Source of the DNA: CAVVIH01 sp963748295
GTDB lineage: Bacteria; Acidobacteriota; Vicinamibacteria; Vicinamibacterales; 2-12-FULL-66-21
NCBI GenBank assembly: GCA_963748295.1
Contig: CAVVIH010000001.1
Coordinates: 1-64,000, forward strand
Direction: 5' to 3'
DNA: 64,000 bases
Of this stretch, positions 1 to 10,098 are shown in pieces. The position numbers and the translations under genes are program-made. The first letter of the stretch is position 1. The number at the start of each line of letters is the position of its first letter. The notes under the pieces are model-generated. The model was not told where the DNA came from. It worked only from the letters and a program-made list of their open reading frames with translations, and ran no database searches.

Positions 1-2
1 CG

Positions 3-2052
3 CGCGCGGGCACCGTGGCCGCGATCGTGCTGATCGCGGTCCTCGGCGCCGCAGGCATGGTGATGCGCGAGCGGAACCTCCTGCGGATCGAGCAGGCACA
101 CAGCCGGCGGCTTCTCTACGGTGCCGAGATCAATCTGGCGGCGCAGGCGTGGGAAGCGGCGAGCGCGGAGCGCACGGCGGCGCTGCTCGATCGTCAAGTC
201 CCGGCCCCCGGCCAGGAAGACCTGCGCGGGTTCGAGTGGTCGTATCTCTGGTGGCTTGTCCGCGGCAATCCGCGCGGCGTTTCGGGCAAGGCCGAGAACA
301 CGACGGTCATCACCTACGCTCCCGACGGACGGCATGCGGCGGTTGCCGGGTGGAACGGTATCGTGGAAATCTGGGACGTCGCCGCGTTGCAGGTCGCTAC
401 CCGCATCGCGTCGCCCGATCCGCAGAACCTGAACGATCTCGCGTTCTCGCCGGACGGCCGGTGGATCGCCGCAGCAGGCGGGACGAGCGTCCTCGTTTGG
501 GACGCGGCATCAGGCACGTTCCTCTTCCGTCTCGAGGGTCATGGCGGACGCGTGCTGAGCGTCGCATTTTCACCCGACGGCCGGCTGCTGGCGACGGGCG
601 GCACCGATCACAGCATTCGACTCTGGACGATAGCCGACAGGCGTGAGAGCGCGATCTTGCGAGGCCACACCTCCTGGGTGAGCACCGCGCAGGTTCTCCC
701 CTGACGGCACCCGGCTGGTGTCAGCCGGAGCCGATTCCACCGCTCGAATCTGGGACGTCGGCCGGCGATCCATGACAAGTGTGCTCCAGCATTCGGCCGC
801 CCTCGACGATGCGATGTTCACGCCCGATGGCACGCGCATCGTCACCGCGGGATGGGACCCGGCGATCAGCGTGTGGGACGCCTCGACGCTGAAATTGCTG
901 CGCACGCTCGAGGGCCACATGTCGCTGGTGACGTCGATCGCGGTTGACGGCGAACGGCGAACGCTTGCCTCGGCCGGCATCGACGGCACGATCAGATTGT
1001 GGGATCTCGACAGCGGCAGCGAGCGTTCCAGGATGCGCGCGGTGGCCGGGCGGCATGTCCGGTCCCTCAGCTTCGCACCCGGCGGCCGTCAGCTCGCGAC
1101 CGTCAGCGACACCGGCACGGTGCGGTTCTGGGATGTGGAGGCAGGAGAGACGTCCCAGGAAGCAAAGACGCTGCGCGGTCACACCGGGCGCGTGACCTGC
1201 CATGGCTTCTCACCCGATCAGAGCCGCCTGATAACCGGAAGCTGGGATGGCACGGCGCGAGTCTGGAACGCCGAAACGGGCGACGAAGTTGCGGTGCTTC
1301 GTCACGAGGGCATTGTCAACGCCGCGCAGTCCTCACCCGATGGCAGAACCATCGTCACTGCCGACGACTCATCCGGCGCCATGACGATTTGGGATGCCGG
1401 GTCGGGCCACCGTCTTCGATCCGCTCGTGCGTCAGGCGCGATCGTGGTGCCGAGGTTCACGCCGGATGGCTTGCGGGTATTGGCGATCTCCGGGCTGAGC
1501 GGCATTGCGCGATGGAACACCGCGACGTGGTCGATCGAGGCCGAGACCGATACCGGCCTCCCGCTCGGACGCATGAGCGCCATCTCGCCGGACGGCTCGA
1601 CGCTCATCACCGCGAACGATGCCGGACAGGTGAGGTTCCTGTCCGCCACCACGCTGCGCGAGCGTGCGCCCATGTCCCACGCGCATTCGAGCGTCATCAG
1701 TTCGATCGAGTTCTCCCCTGATGGAGAGCTGATGGCGACGGGAAGCTTCGACGGATCGATCCGGCTGTGGAACTGGCGGTCCGGCATCGTCGTCGGCGTG
1801 CTCAGGGGCCACCAGGGATGGATAGGTGCCGTCGCCTTTTCCCCGGACGGGCGACGGCTCGTCACGGGAGGCCAGGATGGCACCGTCACCTTCTGGAGCA
1901 CCGCCGAGCAGCAGGAATTGCTTTCATTCCAGCGCCATCGCGATCTGGTGAGCGCGCTTGCGTTCACCCGCGACGGGCGGCTCCTGGCAAGCTCGGGAGG
2001 ACTCATCACGCGTCTCTGGCGAGCCGGCCAGCCAGACGGCCTCGCCAGGTGA
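3..2052 (+). CDS. WD40-repeat protein, 5' end outside window, frameshifted
   Basis: The reading frame is already open at the left edge, so the N-terminus is missing. What remains starts with a hydrophobic membrane segment, then a linker with the FEWSYLWWLV motif, then about 13 WD40 blades whose ends read IWDV, VWDA, LWDL, FWDV, VWNA, LWNW and FWST. In acidobacterial and planctomycete proteins this layout (membrane helix, FEW-x-YLW linker, propeller) usually follows a cytoplasmic Ser/Thr kinase domain; that the missing part is a kinase is inference. An extra G near 692-693 breaks the frame inside a blade: dropping it turns AQVLP-stop into AQFSPDGTRLV, and the locus then has 683 codons including the stop. 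The propeller is probably a protein-interaction platform. Confidence 0.85.
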
Positions 2053-2191
2053 GTTCGACCGGCCAGCCGCTTCCCGCCATCCACTCGCACAAATTCGCCG
2101 CACGAATTCACGCGATGGCGTATTCGCTTGCCACTCTGCGCCATGTACACCAGACGTCGGAATCGGCCGACTGTGAGCGGAGGCAGCGGAC

Positions 2192-3972
2192 ATGCAAATC
2201 ATTGGACAAAGGAACGTCGGCATTTTGACAGCGGTGGTTCTCTGGACGGTTCTTGCATCGTCGGCTGCCGCACAGCCGGTGACTGTGGATGGGGAGGCTT
2301 TCGAACTCGTCGCCACGAGGATCGGGCCACAACTGTTTCTTCTCGTGTCCGATAGCCGGGGCAAGATTTATGCGGGCAACAACTCGAACGACGTTACGGG
2401 GATTCCGGTTCAACGCTTCGATCCCTCGGCGTCCGCGCCAGCCTTCAAGGATTTCGGTCCGCCCGTCGGCGACGCGGACGGGATGGCCTTTGCCGCCGCC
2501 GCCGTCCTTGTCGCCGACAAGGATCAGGGGATTATGAGGATACCTGTGTCCAGTCCCGGCGGAGCATCTCTGTTCCTGCCGGGCGTGGCGCAGGGCCCTT
2601 TCGGGTCGCCGTTTGCCTATCGACCCTCGGATGGTCACATCTTCGCGGGCGAATTCCCCGCTGCCAGCATCCGCGCAGTACGATTCCTCGGGCGCCCTCG
2701 TGGCGACGCATCCAGTGACCCGACCGGTCGAGACGATGGTGCTGGACCCCGGTTCCGGGCGGATTTACTACGCGCGCTTTCGGGTCCGAGGTTCGCTCGT
2801 TCGACCCGGCGACAGGAGTGGATTCCCACGTCGGGTTCTCGTCGGGCGTTATCGACGGCGGTCTTTTCTATGACAGTCTTACAGGCCTTCTGTTCGTCGG
2901 CACGGCCAACTCGACGAACCCCGGTCGGGTTGAACTCATCGACCCGGCGACGCATACGACGACGCTATTCGCCACCGGCTTCAGCGGTTGCACCGGCATC
3001 CTTCGGGAGCCGATTTCGGGGGATCTGTATTTCCTGGATGGCGGCGCACACCCCTCCACCGGCCGAAGCCATCTGTATCGGCTGAGGAGCCGGTTTATCC
3101 CTCCCGCGCGAATCCAGCTCACGCCGGAGAGCGCGATAAACCTCGTGAACACATCCCATTCACTGCAGGCGACGGTCGAAGGCGACCATCCGCTGGAGGT
3201 GGCGGTGACGTTCGAGATTACGACTGGCCCGAACAGCGGCATATCAGAGACCGTAATGGCGGATGCAGCTGGCCGTGCGGCCTTCTCATACGTGGGAACC
3301 GGCGGCGAAGGTCTCGACGAGGTGCTGGCAAGCTTCGTCTCCTCGGACGGGCGGACCATCGTTTCCAACATCGCGCAGAAACGCTGGGTGATCCCGAGAG
3401 TACAGACGCTCACTGTGCCCACTCTTTTGACCGGAGGGTGTCAGACGGGCAACGGGACGATAACCCTGGAGTACCCGGCGCCGGCAGGCGGACTGACCGT
3501 CTCGCTCTCGACCACTACGCCGGGAGCCACCGTGCCGGCGTCGGTGAAATTCCCGGCCGGCGCGATCAAGAAAACGTTCAAGATTTCAACGAGCGCCGTG
3601 CTCGCGTTGCAGTCCGGCGAAGTGCGCGCACGCATCGGCGCGGAGTCTACGGCGGCGCCACTCGCGCTTCGGCCGATTGGAGTCCGGTCGCTCGGGTTGG
3701 CGCCCAACCCAGTGGTTGGCGGCAATCCGGTAACAGGAACTGTCATGCTTCAATGCGCAGCTACGTCCGGCGATGTAATTGTGGCGCTCTCGAGTACGAT
3801 GCCGTCGGTCGCGCAGCCGGCAGTCTCCAGCATCACGATTCCAGAGGGCTCTACTACCGGTGTCTTCAACGTGTCGACGAGCCCTGTGGCAGCCACCGCA
3901 ACGCCTTCTATCACGGCCGTTACAGCACCCGGTGCCTTGAGCAAAAGTGCAAAGCTGAAGGTCACGCGATAG
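2192..3972 (+). CDS. Secreted beta-propeller plus Ig-like domain protein, two frameshifts
   Basis: GGAGG stands eight bases before the ATG. The product starts with a signal peptide ending near SSAAAQ. Residues about 30-300 look like an NHL/SMP-30-type propeller (DSRGKIYAGNN, DGMAFAAAAV, LDPGSGRIYYARF). These are followed by an Ig/invasin-like domain (ITTGPNSGISETV) and a C-terminal all-beta repeat of the type with a PAGA/PEGS-T-F-ST pattern that is common in acidobacterial surface proteins. Two one-base insertions break it, near 2670-2676 and in the T run 2778-2780. Repairing both gives 592 residues. No catalytic residues are recognised; a surface binding or sensing role is the most that can be said. 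Confidence 0.7.
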
Positions 3973-4005
3973 CAGCGGGAAGCTGCGGCCGTAATGAAGA
4001 CCCTC

Positions 4006-4038
4006 AAAGGCCCGGAAGGCATCCCGCTTTCCGGGCCT
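4006..4038 (+). terminator. Hairpin terminator, identical in sequence to the one at 8143
   Basis: AGGCCCGGAA pairs with TTCCGGGCCT across a loop of about 11 bases. It lies 33 bases after the stop at 3972 and before the convergent small ORF ending at 4061, so it could serve both strands. The T tract on the plus strand is weak (TCTTCGTT). All 33 bases, loop included, recur at 8143-8175. Confidence 0.7.
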
Positions 4039-4060
4039 CTTCGTTGCCTCGGCACGGCGG

Positions 4061-4207
4061 TCAAATCTTGGGGCAGCCCGGGACGTTGTGAATGCGATCA
4101 TAGGCGCTACAGACCCGTGACGTTCTGATCCGCGCGGCCTCGACGTTGCCCTGACTCCGCCTGCCGATGTACGCGCCTGAAAGCGAGAGTCTGCGGAGGA
4201 AGCGCAT
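4061..4207 (-). CDS. Small hypothetical basic protein, 48 aa
   Basis: A 48-codon frame with a strong AGGAGA seven bases before its ATG. It begins MRFLRRLSLSGAYIGRR and ends CSAYDRIHNVPGCPKI, with two cysteines and many arginines. It lies 130 bases downstream of the CHAT gene on the same strand, so it could be the last gene of that transcript. I recognise no family. The good ribosome site is the main support. GC-rich DNA produces such frames by chance, so it may not be real. Confidence 0.35.
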   Translation of the reverse strand: MRFLRRLSLSGAYIGRRSQGNVEAARIRTSRVCSAYDRIHNVPGCPKI

Positions 4208-4339
4208 CGCATGTCTCCTGGGAACCAAGGTCAGGCAACATGCCTGACACTGAGAGACGCGACGGATTCCAGCGGGAGGGCTCACTCTCGGCAAACGGCC
4301 GAGCCAGTCGGCCGAGCCAGCAGCGTCACTGTTGGTGGC

Positions 4340-7300
4340 TCATCGCCAGTCACCCGAGAGGGTGAAGGCAGCCCAATGGAACGGCGTCGAGGTTTGACGC
4401 TGGCTGATGGCATCGCGCTGCGCGCGCCGCAGCGCCTCGTCTTTCGGCACGCCCGCCTGCAGGTGACGGTAGACGGCACGCATCAGATCCGCCGTCGAGT
4501 CGTCGCCAACGCTCCAGAGGGACGCCAGCACCGACCTCGCACCTGCGTAGTGAAACGCTCGAGTCAAACTGATGAGACCTTCACCAGCCAACTCGGCGCC
4601 GAGCGCCGTCTCGCAAGCCGACAGCGTGACGAGGTCGGCATCGATGCGCAGTTGTTCGAAGATCTCCCAGGCCTGCAAGAGGCCGTTGTCCTGTCCCTCG
4701 CGCCGCTGCAGTGGCACCGACAGAGCGAGGGCCGAATTGAGAGGGAAGCGCGCATCGATCAGGCCGTGAGTGGCAAAGTGCAGGTATCGAGTCCTTCCGA
4801 CCGACTTGGCGCGTTCCTCCGTCGCGCTGGCGCCGAGGTACGTAGTGGCGCGGTCGCCGAACAGTCGCCCTAACGCCTCGACTTCCGTACGCGTAGCGGG
4901 CAACGAGCCGAGCGTGTAGCCGCGTTGCAACATCCCCCGCAACTCGGTGTTCGTCCTATCCGCTGGAGTCCTCGACGACGGGTACTGAGGATCGCCGAAC
5001 GCGACCAGCGTCGCCGGGTCAGGCGAGACAGGGCGCAGCTTTTTGAGCTCCTCGTAAACGGTCGCCGAAACCGCGGTGTGCAGTGGTTTCCACTCCACCA
5101 GATACTCCCAGGGCCGGTCCCCCGACTTGGGCAATTCCCCGGTGCTCCTGACGAGCGCCGCGAAGGGGAGGCTGTGTAGCGGTCCGTCAGGCGAGATCAG
5201 AACGCGGTCGGCACTTGCGAGGGCGCTTTCGGCCGGAGCAATCAGGACGTCGAACAACCGCCGCGACAGCTCGAGGAACGAAGGGCTCACAACATCTCGA
5301 GACCCAGCCTGGTGCTCGATCTGGCGCCGAAGCGCGGCGACCTGTTCGCGCAGTGCGGTCTCACCTACCGGAATTGTGTGTACCGTCAGTCGTGCCTGGC
5401 CATCCTGCCCGGCCAGCGGCTGGTTCGACCACGAACAGACGCGAGTTCTTTTTGCCGATGTGGTAGGAGAGCAGTGCCGTTCCGGGATCGAGCGCCTGCT
5501 GCATACCGGCGAGAGTCAATGGCCTGGGGTACTGGAGCCCCGCAAGACGTCGCGACTCGCCGCGGATCTTGTCCACGATGCGCGCGCGGCTCTCGCGCAG
5601 GTCACGCAATTGAGTCTGAAGACGTTCGACGTCCGCGGCTTGCCGGCCCGGGCTCAGTTCCGCGAGGGTCTCCTGTACCCGATCGTATTCCTCGTTGAGC
5701 TCCCTCCTCGCCTGCACCAGCTCCGGGGACAAGTCAGTGTCGAGGACGAGATCCCGCTCGGCGAGCACCATGAGGAGTGCGCGGGCCCGCGACCGCTCGA
5801 GGACCTCGAACGCTCGGGCCGGCTGATCCAGGGCGAGCAGCGTCTCGATGTACTCGACATAGTATTCGTGGCTTTGCCCGGCGAACCCGGTGCGAACCTC
5901 ATTCGAACCACCGAGTCGTGTCGTCTGTGATTCGAGTGCGTCGATCGAACGTTCGAAGAACGCGGCCGCCGTGTCGAGGTCGCCCTTTCTGAAGGCGTAC
6001 AGGCCGAGGCGCCGCAGCGCCTGCGCGTGGCTCTCGCTGTCCGGGGCGACCTGTTGTGTCACCGAGAGTGCGCGGTCGGCCAATCTGGTCGCCTCCGCCG
6101 AGTCGCCGCGGAGGTCCGCCACGTCCGCGAGGTTGCCCAGAACGGAACCGAACTCGACTGCCTCCGGTGCGGCCTCTTCCAGGATGGCGCGGGCCGCCTC
6201 GTACAGCTCGCGCGCCGCCGGCAAATCACCGCGGGTTTCTGCGGAATCGCCGAGGTTGGAGAGCGTGCCAGCAACGAGCGCGCTGCCGGGCGCGTGGCGC
6301 TCTTTGATGGCCAGCGCCTGCCGCAAGAGCGTCTCGGCCGCCCCGAGATCACCGCGCTCCGCGGCCGCGAGTCCGCGGTTGTTCAGCGTCTGCGCCACGA
6401 TGAGGCTGCCCGGCGCAAGCCGCTCCGAGAGAGCAAGCGATCGCTTGTAGTAATCGTCCGCTCGGGTCGGGTCGCCGCGCTGGCTGGACAGCTTACCGAG
6501 ATTGTGAAAGGACGACGCGACCGACATGCTGTTCGGCGACAGCCGTTCTCTGATTGCGAGTGACCGCAGGTGATACTCCTCGGCCGACAGCAGATCGCCG
6601 CGGTCTGTCAGGAGAACTGCCAGGTTGTCGAGCGCCGTCGCCTCGTCGGCCGTTCCGGCCGAGCGACTCTCGTAGATCGACAGCGCGCGGCGAAAGAACC
6701 GCTCCGCTTCAGTCAGACGCCCGCGATCGTTCGCCACCGTGCCCAGGTTCGTCAGGCTCATCGCGACCTGCAGACTCAACGGATCCAGCGACTCGTGAAT
6801 CGCGAGCGCCCGCGCGTGCACTGCCGCGGCCTCCTGCAGATCGCCCCGCTCCCGCAAGAAAACCCCAAGACCGTTCAGAGCGCCCGCCAGGTCGGCGCTG
6901 CCGGGAACCAGACGCTCGAGCAGGCTGACGGCGCTGCGAAACAGGGGCGCGGCGGTCTCACCGTCGCCGCGATGCCAGGCCAGCCTGCCAAGGTTCGCGA
7001 GATTCCTCGCGAGCACGAAACTGCCTGGTGCGAGCGTCTGCTGAACGTCGACCGCCTCTCGCAAAGTCCGCTCGGCGGTAACGAAATCGTTCTGATCGAT
7101 CGATAGGAATGCGATGTCGACCAGCGTTTTTGCGGCGCCGAGGCTTGCGGTCCCCATCCCCTGCCGGACCGCGATCACTGCGCGATAGGACTTCTCGGCT
7201 CTGCCGAAGTCTCTTTGCCTCTCGTAGGTCTGGGCCTGAGCCTCGTGCAGGGCGGCGATCGCGGCCCGGTCCCGCGAGCGCTCCGCGAACGCGACACCCT

Positions 7301-7925
7301 CTCGAATCACGGCGTGTGCGTCGTCCAGCCTGTTCGCATTTCGAAGAGCGGTCCCGGCTTGGAGGAGCAGCCACGCTGGAATCGAACCATCGCTATCGCG
7401 GCGTGCGGCATCCGCTGCCGCGGCGCGCCAGGTTTTCACCGCTTTGTCCAGCTCACCGGCTGCTGCCAACGCTCGCGCGCTTGCGTGTCTCTCGGAAAGA
7501 TGCGGCGACATCACCGGGCGACCAGTGATTCTCCACCTGCCGACCGGGACCGAGATCGCAAGCCGCCCAGCGCCTCGGGAGCCGAACAGCGTCACCGGGC
7601 CGCGTGGGGCCTGCTCGACCTCCAGCTCACCTAGATCGAATGGCGAAAGGAAGTCACCTCGAGTCGGAGACGGATTCGCGGGAGGTGACCCGGCCCGCTC
7701 CCAGGACGTCAGCACGTCGCCCGGTAGGATCCCGGCCTTGTGGCCGGCCGAGCCGTTTTCAACCGCCTCGACGAGGATCCCGCGGGTCGTCGCCTCCTGG
7801 GCCAAGAGATCCTTCGACACGTCGACCCCGAAAAGCGCAACAACCATTAAACACGCGGCGATGATGAGGCGAGCAGGACGATCAGAGTTTGATGACATAG
7901 GCCGCGTCATTTTGAAGTGGCTCAC
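4340..7925 (-). CDS. TPR-CHAT protein, secreted or membrane-anchored caspase-like protein, frameshifted
   Basis: The N-terminus has a hydrophobic signal/anchor (LIIAACLMVVALFGVDV), then a PDZ-like stretch (GHKAGILPGDVLTSWE). A long run of about ten tetratricopeptide repeats follows, with A-x-L-NNLG-type cores. The C-terminal CHAT domain carries the clan CD pair: His in LHFATHGLID and Cys in LVTLSACETALG, with the usual LWSVGDDST and PDGPLHSLPFAAL segments. One extra base near 5408-5414 splits it; repairing it gives 1194 residues. CHAT domains include proteases such as the craspase partner and separases; TPRs normally bind a regulator or substrate. The start is a GTG at 7925; ATGs at 7910 or 7898 are alternatives. 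No neighbouring CRISPR or toxin gene was found, so the target is unknown. Confidence 0.85.
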
Positions 7926-8027
7926 CCATTCCAGTCATGTTACTTCGCGCAGTGCCCAGGCTCGCTGGTCGCGTTCAGCCGACCCTCCTTGACACGGCCG
8001 CAGATCGCGTGGAAGGATGATTGCCTG

Positions 8028-8102
8028 ATGTTCGTGGTCACGACCTGCGCGTGTAGCTGCTGCGGAGCCAAAGCTTCCGGCAGCCCCGCTGTGTCCCCAT
8101 GA
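8028..8102 (+). CDS. Possible Cys-rich micro-ORF, 24 aa
   Basis: MFVVTTCACSCC followed by GAKASGSPAVSP, four cysteines packed as CxCxCC. A GGAAGGA lies ten or so bases upstream of the ATG. It is followed after 40 bases by a strong terminator and then by an ATP-grasp gene. The same frame is open from a GTG at 7917 (61 aa). It is reported because the terminator at 8143 otherwise has no gene to terminate; it could equally be a non-coding RNA or nothing. Confidence 0.25.
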   Translation: MFVVTTCACSCCGAKASGSPAVSP

Positions 8103-8142
8103 GCGTCGTGCCCGAATAGAGCACGAACAAGGTTTCGCAGTG

Positions 8143-8185
8143 AAAGGCCCGGAAGGCATCCCGCTTTCCGGGCCTTTTTCTTTTT
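8143..8185 (+). terminator. Strong rho-independent terminator with no obvious upstream gene
   Basis: The same 33-base hairpin as at 4006-4038, here followed by a T-rich tract (CTTTTTCTTTTT). It points rightwards between two divergent genes (the CHAT gene starts at 7925 on minus, the ATP-grasp gene at 8205 on plus). Any transcript it ends must start within about 7926-8140, which holds only the micro-ORF. Confidence 0.75.
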
Positions 8186-8204
8186 CAGCGACAAAAAAAA
8201 GACG

Positions 8205-9119
8205 ATGACTACGACAACACGACCCATCGGCATCTACTACGAACACCCCGAGTGGTTCCGGCCGCTCTTCGCGGAGCTCGATCGCCGCGGCACGCCCTAC
8301 GTGCGCGTCGATGCAGCCCGCCACTCGTACGACGCCAGCAACGGCGACGGCAGCGAGTTCGGCCTGTTGTTCAACCGAATGAGCCCGTCCGCCTACCTGC
8401 GCGGCCGCGGCCACAACATCCTCTATACGCTCAACTATCTCGCCCATCTCGAGCAGCTTGGCGTGCGCGTCGTCAACGGGCTCCGCGCTTATCGCATCGA
8501 GACGTCGAAGGCACTGCAGCTTGCGCTGCTGAAATCGCTCGGCCTGCCGTTTCCGGCCGCTCGTGTCATCAACCATCCTGCGCAGGCTCCCGCTGCGGCC
8601 GCTGGCCTTCGCTTTCCAGTCGTTCTCAAGGCCAACATCGGCGGCAGCGGCGCCGGGATCGTCCGATTCGATCGAATGGAGGATCTCGTTCGCGCCACGG
8701 AGGAGGATCGCCTCGATCTCGGGATCGATCAGACGGCGCTCGTCCAGGAGCTGATCCCCGCGCGGGGAGGGCACATCACGCGCGTCGAGATCCTTGACGG
8801 CCGGTATCTGTACGCGATCGCGGTTCAGGCGACGGGGGAGACCTTCAACCTGTGCCCGGCGGACATCTGCCAGCCGAAGAAGAGCCTCCGAGTCGAAGCC
8901 GCGACGCCGCCGGACGAAGTGATTGCAGATGTCGAACGGATCACGGCTGCGGCGGGAATCGAAGTCGGCGGCGTCGAACTGATCGTCGACGATCGCGACG
9001 GTCAGCGCTACTACTACGACATCAACGCGCTGTCGAACTTCGTGGCAGAAGCGCCGCGCGTCATCGGCTTCGATCCGTTCGTGCGGCTCGCTGATTTCCT
9101 CGAGCGGGAGGTGCGGTGA
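8205..9119 (+). CDS. ATP-grasp (RimK-like) ligase family protein
   Basis: 304 residues. An N-terminal pre-ATP-grasp domain is followed by the ATP-grasp fold from about residue 110. The nucleotide-binding Lys and glycine loop read VVLKANIGGSGAGI, a second binding element reads TALVQELIP, and the metal-binding end reads YYYDINALSNF. RimK-like enzymes join a carboxylate to an amine via acyl phosphate, as in peptide, glutamate or cofactor tailoring. The substrate cannot be read from sequence. The gene starts 20 bases after the terminator T tract, so it must have its own promoter or rely on read-through. Its 3' end overlaps the convergent hydrolase gene by 59 bases. Confidence 0.8.
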   Translation: MTTTTRPIGIYYEHPEWFRPLFAELDRRGTPYVRVDAARHSYDASNGDGSEFGLLFNRMSPSAYLRGRGHNILYTLNYLAHLEQLGVRVVNGLRAYRIETSKALQLALLKSLGLPFPAARVINHPAQAPAAAAGLRFPVVLKANIGGSGAGIVRFDRMEDLVRATEEDRLDLGIDQTALVQELIPARGGHITRVEILDGRYLYAIAVQATGETFNLCPADICQPKKSLRVEAATPPDEVIADVERITAAAGIEVGGVELIVDDRDGQRYYYDINALSNFVAEAPRVIGFDPFVRLADFLEREVR

Positions 9120-10086
9120 CGCGAAAGAAATCATTGAAGACCCGGCGAACGTCACCGGCGCACTCGAGATAGGCGAAGTGTCCGCAGTCTTTCAGCGTCA
9201 CCATCCGCGCGTTGGGGATGGCCTGGGTGATGTGCGTCGAGATCTCCGCGGGGATGAAGTCGTGGTCGCCCCAGATGACGATCGTCGGGATCCGCAGCGC
9301 GGACAGCCTGGGCATCAGGTCGTAGCCGGGCACGTTCCAGGTGTCGGCCATCAGCCGGTCCTCGACCGCTCGCGCCTTGACGATGCCGGCCTTGCCCTGA
9401 CTGAAGAATGCGTCGCGCATCCTCGCCATCAGCTTTTCGTAGTCCTCGGATCGCTTCAGGGCGTGTTTGAAGTGAATGCGATAGCGCGCGATCACCGCCT
9501 CGGGATCGCCCTCCTTGTATGCATCGCCGTTGACGATGGCGCGCTGCCGGTCCATGTCGGCGCCGAGCTGTGCCAGGTATGCCTTCCTGAGCACGGCGAC
9601 GTCGGCGGCGGAAGCCGGCGCGGGATTCATCAGAATGAGGTGCGACACACGGTCCGGATGTCGAAGCGCGTACTCGAGGGCAAGGACGGCTCCCCAGGAA
9701 TGGCCAAGCAACGTTGTTGAGGTCAGCTGAAAATGCCGACGCACGACGTCGACATCATCGACGTCCGACGACAGCGTGACGTCCTCCGGCCGCACGCCAT
9801 CGGCTGAGCGGCCGCGTCCACGCTGGTCGTAGTAGATGAGCCGGAACTCGTTGGCGAGACGATCCAGATCGGGCAGCAGATAGGCGTGATCGAAGTCGGG
9901 CCCGCCGTGAAGGACGACGATCGGCTGCCCGCGACCGATGTCGCGTGCGTAGAGCGACGTCTGACCGATCGGTATGCGGCTTTCGCGCGGCGACGTGCTC
10001 GTGGTCTGCGACGTGTTCTCCGAAGCGTGCGGAAAGATCGGCGCGATCGCCGCGACAAGGCTCGCGGCCACCCAACGTATCCTCAT
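9061..10086 (-). CDS. Secreted alpha/beta hydrolase, proline iminopeptidase-like
   Basis: 341 residues with a signal peptide (WVAASLVAAIAPIFPHAS). The alpha/beta-hydrolase core has HGGP at about 60-63 (oxyanion hole), the YYDQRGRGRS segment, nucleophile Ser130 in GHSWGA, the acid Asp in IWGDHDF and the catalytic His in DCGHFAYLE. HGGP plus DQRGxGRS is typical of the S33 prolyl aminopeptidase group, although esterases share it. It is the last gene of a minus-strand run, 12 bases after the prpE stop. The C-terminal tail after FNDFFR is unusual and lies in the overlap with the ATP-grasp gene. Confidence 0.8.
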   Translation of the reverse strand: MRIRWVAASLVAAIAPIFPHASENTSQTTSTSPRESRIPIGQTSLYARDIGRGQPIVVLHGGPDFDHAYLLPDLDRLANEFRLIYYDQRGRGRSADGVRPEDVTLSSDVDDVDVVRRHFQLTSTTLLGHSWGAVLALEYALRHPDRVSHLILMNPAPASAADVAVLRKAYLAQLGADMDRQRAIVNGDAYKEGDPEAVIARYRIHFKHALKRSEDYEKLMARMRDAFFSQGKAGIVKARAVEDRLMADTWNVPGYDLMPRLSALRIPTIVIWGDHDFIPAEISTHITQAIPNARMVTLKDCGHFAYLECAGDVRRVFNDFFRVTAPPARGNQRAARTDRSR

Positions 10087-10098
10087 GCCTGGTGCTCC

